Assembly: GCA_002730485.1 (NCBI GenBank)
Contig: PCAH01000125.1
Coordinates: 1 to 9,614 of the forward strand
Direction: 5' to 3'
Length of the DNA stretch: 9,614 nt
From: Dehalococcoidia bacterium
GTDB lineage: Bacteria > Chloroflexota > Dehalococcoidia > UBA3495
This document shows positions 6,169 through 9,614 of the stretch, one piece after another. Below the pieces are notes generated by a model that was given only the letters and a program-made list of their open reading frames with translations, searched no databases and had not been told where the DNA came from. The translations under genes and the position numbers were made by a program. How positions within the stretch are numbered: position 1 is the stretch's first letter; the number at the start of each line of letters is the position of its first letter.

Positions 6169-6975
6169 CTACCGGATGGAATTCTTGCGGATGTGCTCCA
6201 GAGCCATCTGCATGTGCCATTCCATAGCCCCCAGTCCGACAACCCGTACACCCATGTCAAACAGCCGCTTGGCAGCTGCAGCCATTGAATCGAAGTCCGG
6301 TGAGTCCAGGCCCATGTTGTACATGATGGCCGCGCCGTTTTGTTCGGCGGTCTTGACCGCATTCTCCACCAGGCGCATCACCTTGGGATCTTCATACTTG
6401 AACGGGACACCGAGTATCTTGGTGACGTCACCGGCGGCCAGCCAGACCAGTTCAATGCCGTCTACGGCTAGTATCTCGTCCAGCTCATTTAGGGCTCCCT
6501 CGCTCTCCACCGTGGGGACGATCAAGGTCCCAGCGCGTGTCTTTTCGGCGTAGTCCGGGAATTCGTCTGCCGTCCAAAACCGGCGCAGGTGTATCTGGCG
6601 GTGCCAGTCGTTTCTGAGTTCAGCTAGGTCTCTCACCTCTTGTGCCGAGCCCACGGAGACTGTGACTGCAGTGGCACCCAGGGACAGGGCACGGGCGGCG
6701 TCGGAAACTGTCCTCCGGTCGGTGCCGTCAGCCCAGGGGAACGACTGCACACGGATCATCGGGGAGATGCCGGTGCCTCGGGCGGCCCGAATCAGATGGG
6801 CGATGTTATCCCAATCGTGGGCGGTGAACATCATGTCGGCCATGAAGCAATCTATGCCAGCGATGCCCGCCACTTCCACCATGTTGGGATGGCTGAAGAC
6901 GTAGGCACAGAGCGATGGCTTGCCGCTCTTAAGGTTGGCCAGCAGTCGGTCCGTTTCTTCTGTGGGAAAAAGCAC
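6169..6975 (-). CDS. HpcH/HpaI aldolase-fold protein with altered active site
   Basis: This 268-aa TIM-barrel protein belongs to the HpcH/HpaI aldolase/citrate lyase superfamily, whose class II members cleave 4-hydroxy-2-oxoacids to pyruvate or a relative. Conserved features are Arg75 (matching Arg70 of E. coli HpaI), Glu157 in 'VPTVES' and Asp183 in 'AAGDVTKILG', which correspond to the metal ligands Glu149 and Asp175. An ungapped alignment from memory places Phe50 where HpaI has catalytic His45 and Ser98 where it has Asp84. The PPxGxRG loop is also missing. The enzyme may therefore catalyse a different lyase reaction, or none. The start is GTG 6975-6973, with GAGG 6 nt upstream; in-frame TAA at 7023-7021 with no ATG in between rules out a longer start. 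A strong terminator separates it from the monooxygenase gene, so it probably has its own promoter, which I could not identify. It is convergent with the nitroreductase gene. Confidence 0.85.
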   Translation of the reverse strand: MLFPTEETDRLLANLKSGKPSLCAYVFSHPNMVEVAGIAGIDCFMADMMFTAHDWDNIAHLIRAARGTGISPMIRVQSFPWADGTDRRTVSDAARALSLGATAVTVSVGSAQEVRDLAELRNDWHRQIHLRRFWTADEFPDYAEKTRAGTLIVPTVESEGALNELDEILAVDGIELVWLAAGDVTKILGVPFKYEDPKVMRLVENAVKTAEQNGAAIMYNMGLDSPDFDSMAAAAKRLFDMGVRVVGLGAMEWHMQMALEHIRKNSIR

Positions 6976-7023
6976 AATACACCTCGGGAAGTCTTTGTCG
7001 AATATTTGTTGAGGGGGAGTTTA

Positions 7024-7042
7024 GCCCAAACCAACCTTGGGC
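7024..7042. repeat. Small perfect inverted repeat GCCCAA/TTGGGC
   Basis: GCCCAA (7024-7029) and TTGGGC (7037-7042) form a perfect 6-bp stem with a 7-nt loop. It lies directly after the terminator's T-tract and about 50-70 nt upstream of the GTG start of the HpaI-fold gene. It could be an operator for that gene or chance; there is no further evidence. Confidence 0.4.
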
Positions 7043-7044
7043 AC

Positions 7045-7076
7045 AAAAAGGGGCGTCCCTTTTGCTGGAACGCCCC
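7045..7076 (-). terminator. Rho-independent terminator of the LLM monooxygenase gene
   Basis: Read on the minus strand, GGGGCGTTCC (7076-7067) pairs with GGGACGCCCC (7059-7050) over 10 bp with one G-U wobble and a 7-nt loop, followed by TTTTT (7049-7045). It begins 27 nt past the stop of the 7104-8273 gene. There is no T-tract on the plus strand, so it is one-directional. Confidence 0.93.
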
Positions 7077-7103
7077 TGCTAGGTTCAGGTTGTGCTGGCC
7101 TGC

Positions 7104-8273
7104 TTAAGACGTCACACTGGGTTTCTTAAACGTCGGGATAACTTCTTTGGCGAATCGGGTTAGCTGTTCCTTGAATTGGGCTTTGGTCTCGCCCATGGGG
7201 AACCCGATCATGATCTGCTCCATACCCGGGTACTTCTCTTCAATCTCTTTAAGGTAGGAGATTGTGGACTCGGCGTCTCCGGCGAACCAGGCCTTCTTAT
7301 CGAGGGTCTCTCGGAAATCAACTCCGGCTGCGATGTGTCGGGCCACACCACCGGGGCCCACCTCGGCCATCTGTTCATCGGTATAGCGGAGCATTCCCAA
7401 AGGCGCAGCAAACTTCACGTGTTCCTCGAACAACGGCTCCAGCGCCTTCTCGGCCTTGGCAACGGTGTCATCCAGATAGGCCCACAACCCGATGCCCAAA
7501 TTGCCGCCCAGAGGAAGGTCGCGGCCATACTTGCGGTTAGCCTCCTGGAATTTGTGCATGTATTCGTCCACGTAGTCGGTGTGGGTACCCAGTATCATTC
7601 CTTTGATACCGTGCTTGGCCATGAAATCCATGCCGCGCTCGCTGCCCGACACCACCGGCTGCCAGGTCTCGACCGGGTGCACCGGACGAGGCACCACCGT
7701 GATGTCCTTGAGGGTATAACCTCGGTAGGGCACCTCCGGCGGAATGCTGTAGTGCTTGCCCTGATGGGAGAATGACTCCTCATTGAATGATTTCAACACG
7801 ATCTCGACTTGCTCTTCAAAGAGCTCCCGGTTGGAGTCTGGGTCCAATAGGGGCGCGCCAAAGGTCTCGACCTCTCGGGTGTGGTAGCCTCTTCCAACTC
7901 CAAAAATCACCCGGCCTCCGGTCAGGATATCGGCCATGGCGAAATCTTCCGCCAACCGGACAGGGTGCCACATGGGCAGGATGTTAAACCCACAACCAAA
8001 CTTCAGATTCTTGGTGAACTGAGAGAGATATTGGCTGAGCATCAGTAGATTTGGAATGCACTCGTATCCCTCCCTCTGGAAGTGGTGTTCGGCCATCCAG
8101 AGGACGTCGTAGCCGAGTTCGTCCATCAGGATGGCGGCTTCCTTGGCTATATCAAAGGCTTCTATCAGTCGTTCATTGGGATACCAACGGTCATCATGGG
8201 GAATTCCATCGAAGCCGATGCCCTCCCCTTCCAAGACGTGGCCGGCATACAGGGTCGAAAATTGTGTGATCAA
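7104..8273 (-). CDS. LLM-class flavin-dependent monooxygenase (luciferase-like)
   Basis: This 389-aa protein has the bacterial luciferase-like TIM barrel, in which reduced FMN or F420 is used to oxygenate or dehydrogenate an organic substrate. Evidence includes 'ELGYDVLWMAEHHF' (52-65), 'HPVRLAEDFAMADILTGGR' (103-121) followed by 'VIFGVGRGY' (122-130), which is the standard barrel core of the LLM family, and 'HGIKGMILG' in the C-terminal half. Length is normal. A TTG start (8273-8271) is chosen because AAAGGAG lies 9 nt upstream and no in-frame ATG occurs before Met50, which is inside the conserved barrel. It ends at a strong intrinsic terminator (7076-7045) and is probably monocistronic. It is divergent from the 3-hydroxyisobutyrate-dehydrogenase-like gene across a 354-nt gap, so the two may be co-regulated. 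FMN is more usual than F420, but the cofactor and substrate cannot be told from sequence alone. SAR202 Chloroflexota carry many such paralogues. Confidence 0.92.
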   Translation of the reverse strand: MITQFSTLYAGHVLEGEGIGFDGIPHDDRWYPNERLIEAFDIAKEAAILMDELGYDVLWMAEHHFQREGYECIPNLLMLSQYLSQFTKNLKFGCGFNILPMWHPVRLAEDFAMADILTGGRVIFGVGRGYHTREVETFGAPLLDPDSNRELFEEQVEIVLKSFNEESFSHQGKHYSIPPEVPYRGYTLKDITVVPRPVHPVETWQPVVSGSERGMDFMAKHGIKGMILGTHTDYVDEYMHKFQEANRKYGRDLPLGGNLGIGLWAYLDDTVAKAEKALEPLFEEHVKFAAPLGMLRYTDEQMAEVGPGGVARHIAAGVDFRETLDKKAWFAGDAESTISYLKEIEEKYPGMEQIMIGFPMGETKAQFKEQLTRFAKEVIPTFKKPSVTS

Positions 8274-8627
8274 GTTGATTTACTCCTTTGATTGACCAGT
8301 TGATTGTTTTGGGGGTCTAAGTCTAGTTTTTGGTATCTTATCTCGGGTTCAGTGATCCACGAACATCCAACAGCCCCGATTTGCGGGGGCCGATTGGCAA
8401 TTGATGGCTTGAGTGTCTTGTCCAAATCCATGCCCGGGATTTGTGACAGTATAGCTCACCGGCTTTGGACTGCTCGTCGGTGCGTGCTGGGGTGCGTGAG
8501 TATATAATCTGCCACATCAACTAAAGGCATTGCTTGAGGCTGGAGCGGTCGCAGTTGGGCTTCCGGCCATGCGCCGCAACAGGCCAGCACAATATTTGAA
8601 TCTTTGCGAAATAGAGGAGAGTTGGAC
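8274..8627. other. Divergent intergenic region, 354 nt, no supported gene
   Basis: This gap separates the divergent monooxygenase and dehydrogenase genes. It holds the AAAGGAG ribosome binding site of the minus-strand gene near 8283-8289, a GCCCC/GGGGC hairpin (8373-8377 with 8386-8390), a consensus TATAAT at 8503-8508 and the GAGGAGA ribosome binding site of the plus-strand gene (8614-8620). Open frames inside it (such as 8304-8507) have no ribosome binding site, begin with non-ATG codons and look random. Its length is generous for this compact window and could accommodate a regulator-binding site or a structured leader. Confidence 0.5.
8503..8508 (+). promoter_or_regulatory. Consensus -10 box upstream of dehydrogenase gene
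   Basis: A perfect TATAAT is present, but the -35 position (GTGCGT at 17-nt spacing) does not resemble TTGACA, which suggests activator dependence or chance. Transcription starting near 8515 would give a leader of about 110 nt before ATG 8628. Confidence 0.4.
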
Positions 8628-9575
8628 ATGGAAAAGGTAGGATTTATCGGACTTGGGAATATGGGCGGCGGCATGGCCGGAAATATTCAGAAAGCCGGAT
8701 ACGAGATGGTGATCCACGACATTAACGAAGGGGCCACCAGACCGTTTCTGGAAGCTGGTGCCCACCTGGGAAACTCGCCGGCGGACGTTGCCGGCCAGTG
8801 CGATGTTACATTTACGTCCTTGCCTGGTCCCAGAGAGGTTGAGGCAGTAGCCGTAGGTCTGGAGGGTGTGCTGGAGGGTGCCAAACCGGGGTCTGTGTAT
8901 ATCGACCTGTCCACCAGCAGACCAACGTTGATCCGTGAACTGGAACCCAAGTTCAGGGAGAAGGGAATCCACGTTTTGGATGCCCCGGTGAGTGGGGGGA
9001 AATCAGGGGCCCAGAGCCGGAACCTGGCCGTGATGGTCGGCGGCGATAAAGAGGTGTTTGACCGGGTTAAGCCGCTGCTTGACGCCTTCGGTGACAAAGT
9101 CTTCTACGCCGGGGAGATCGGCGCTGGATCAGTGGCAAAACTTGTCCATAACATGATTGGCCACGGGGTGCGTCAGGCCATCGCTGAGGGCATGACCCTT
9201 GGCGTAAAGGCTGGCGTGGACACTGAAGCGCTCTGGCAGTGCATCCGCCGTGGATCCCTTGGCCGGATGAACGTTCTCCATGAAGGATTCGTTCGCAGCG
9301 TGTTCAAGGGGGAATACGAACCGGCGGGGTTCGCGTTGAACCTGGCCCGCAAGGACATTGGCCTGGCCACCGAGTTGGCCAAGGAGTATGACGTACCCAT
9401 GCCTGTTGCCAACCTTGCCGAGCAGCTGGCTATCCAGGCTATGAACCGTGGCTGGGGCAACCAGGACAGCACGGTAATCGTAAAGCTGCAAGAGGAGATG
9501 GCTGACGTGGAGCTAAGGGCAGACATAGATGTCACCCAGTCGGCCAAGTTCATCACAACCCATCCCGACGCTTAA
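8628..9575 (+). CDS. 3-hydroxyisobutyrate dehydrogenase-like beta-hydroxyacid dehydrogenase
   Basis: This 315-aa NAD(P)-dependent enzyme belongs to the beta-hydroxyacid dehydrogenase family (MmsB, GarR/tartronate semialdehyde reductase, GLYR). It interconverts a beta-hydroxyacid and the matching semialdehyde in the cytosol. The sequence shows the Rossmann motif GFIGLGNMGGGMAGN (5-19), Asp31 at the end of the second strand (favouring NAD over NADP), the substrate loop DAPVSGGKSGA (118-128), the catalytic helix GAGSVAKLVHN with Lys171 and Asn175, and the cofactor motif RKDIGLA (241-247). All hallmark residues are present and length is slightly above the usual 290-300. ATG 8628 is preferred over the in-frame TTG at 8604 because GAGGAGA (8614-8620) lies 7 nt before it and the Rossmann strand begins at residue 3. 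No terminator is visible in the 39 nt left after the stop. Exact substrate is unknown. Confidence 0.93.
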   Translation: MEKVGFIGLGNMGGGMAGNIQKAGYEMVIHDINEGATRPFLEAGAHLGNSPADVAGQCDVTFTSLPGPREVEAVAVGLEGVLEGAKPGSVYIDLSTSRPTLIRELEPKFREKGIHVLDAPVSGGKSGAQSRNLAVMVGGDKEVFDRVKPLLDAFGDKVFYAGEIGAGSVAKLVHNMIGHGVRQAIAEGMTLGVKAGVDTEALWQCIRRGSLGRMNVLHEGFVRSVFKGEYEPAGFALNLARKDIGLATELAKEYDVPMPVANLAEQLAIQAMNRGWGNQDSTVIVKLQEEMADVELRADIDVTQSAKFITTHPDA

Positions 9576-9614
9576 TAAGCCTTAGCTCAACATAAGAATT
9601 GTCAAAAAAAGACC

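Noticed and set aside
6159..6169. Bidirectional terminator between the convergent nitroreductase and HpaI-fold genes
   Set aside because: Only 9 nt separate the two stop codons, and no hairpin with a T-tract was found there on either strand.
6640..7107. 155-aa open frame on the plus strand across the HpaI-fold gene start and the terminator
   Set aside because: It lies antisense to a conserved protein and runs through a clear intrinsic terminator, and its composition (many Gly, His and Cys) looks like a shadow frame.
7176..7775. 199-aa open frame on the plus strand inside the monooxygenase gene
   Set aside because: It is fully antisense to the LLM monooxygenase, with no ribosome binding site or family motif.
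8304..8507. 67-aa open frame in the divergent intergenic region
   Set aside because: It has a TTG start without a ribosome binding site, a random-looking product, and the consensus -10 box at its 3' end.
8604..8627. Upstream TTG start for the dehydrogenase, adding 8 residues
   Set aside because: The GAGGAGA ribosome binding site lies inside this extension and points to ATG 8628, and the Rossmann fold begins directly after that Met.

Overview
The window is a moderately GC-rich bacterial segment with densely packed genes. It has no tRNA, rRNA, CRISPR array, transposase or phage gene that I can see. Its gene set is a flavin monooxygenase of the luciferase type, a DUF35 Zn-ribbon protein beside a CaiC-like acyl-CoA ligase, a HpcH/HpaI-fold lyase, a beta-hydroxyacid dehydrogenase, a two-domain SagB-like nitroreductase and a carboxymuconolactone-decarboxylase relative. 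That resembles heterotrophic Chloroflexota (SAR202 or other Dehalococcoidia-like lineages), which are known for expanded flavin-dependent monooxygenase families. This assignment is an inference from gene content only.

Layout: (1) Positions 1-312, minus strand: the N-terminal part of a DUF35 Zn-ribbon/OB-fold protein that runs off the left edge, apparently transcribed from a TATAAT box so close to its ATG that the mRNA may be leaderless. (2) 313-458: divergent promoter region. (3) 459-2578, plus: a CaiC-like acyl-CoA ligase, then 26 nt later an EVE-domain protein. (4) 2579-2862: non-coding, with two unlike palindromic repeat units, one a long inverted repeat with 23-nt arms and the other a C-rich/G-rich hairpin. 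(5) 2863-6159, plus: an 89-aa orphan, a frameshifted carboxymuconolactone-decarboxylase-like gene, a four-helix membrane protein with a cytosolic or exposed beta-rich domain, and a 516-aa double nitroreductase (SagB/ThcOx type). (6) 6169-6975, minus: a HpcH/HpaI-fold protein, tail to tail with the nitroreductase gene. (7) 7045-7076: a textbook intrinsic terminator ending the minus-strand luciferase-like monooxygenase gene (7104-8273). (8) 8274-8627: a 354-nt divergent intergenic region. (9) 8628-9575, plus: a 3-hydroxyisobutyrate-dehydrogenase-like enzyme.

How the genes may work together: most look catabolic. The DUF35 protein and acyl-CoA ligase fit CoA-thioester chemistry, since DUF35 proteins usually partner a thiolase, which may lie beyond the left edge. 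The monooxygenase, the HpaI-fold protein and the beta-hydroxyacid dehydrogenase could act on oxidised small acids, an arrangement loosely like GarL/GarR of sugar-acid breakdown. No substrate can be read from the sequence.

The most informative oddities are as follows. The HpaI-fold protein keeps its metal ligands but has lost the His/Asp catalytic dyad of true HpaI aldolases. The acyl-CoA ligase has Arg where the catalytic C-terminal Lys is expected. The decarboxylase-like gene is interrupted by a single frame change. The two nitroreductase halves have lost complementary motifs. I found no complete novel defence or mobile system.
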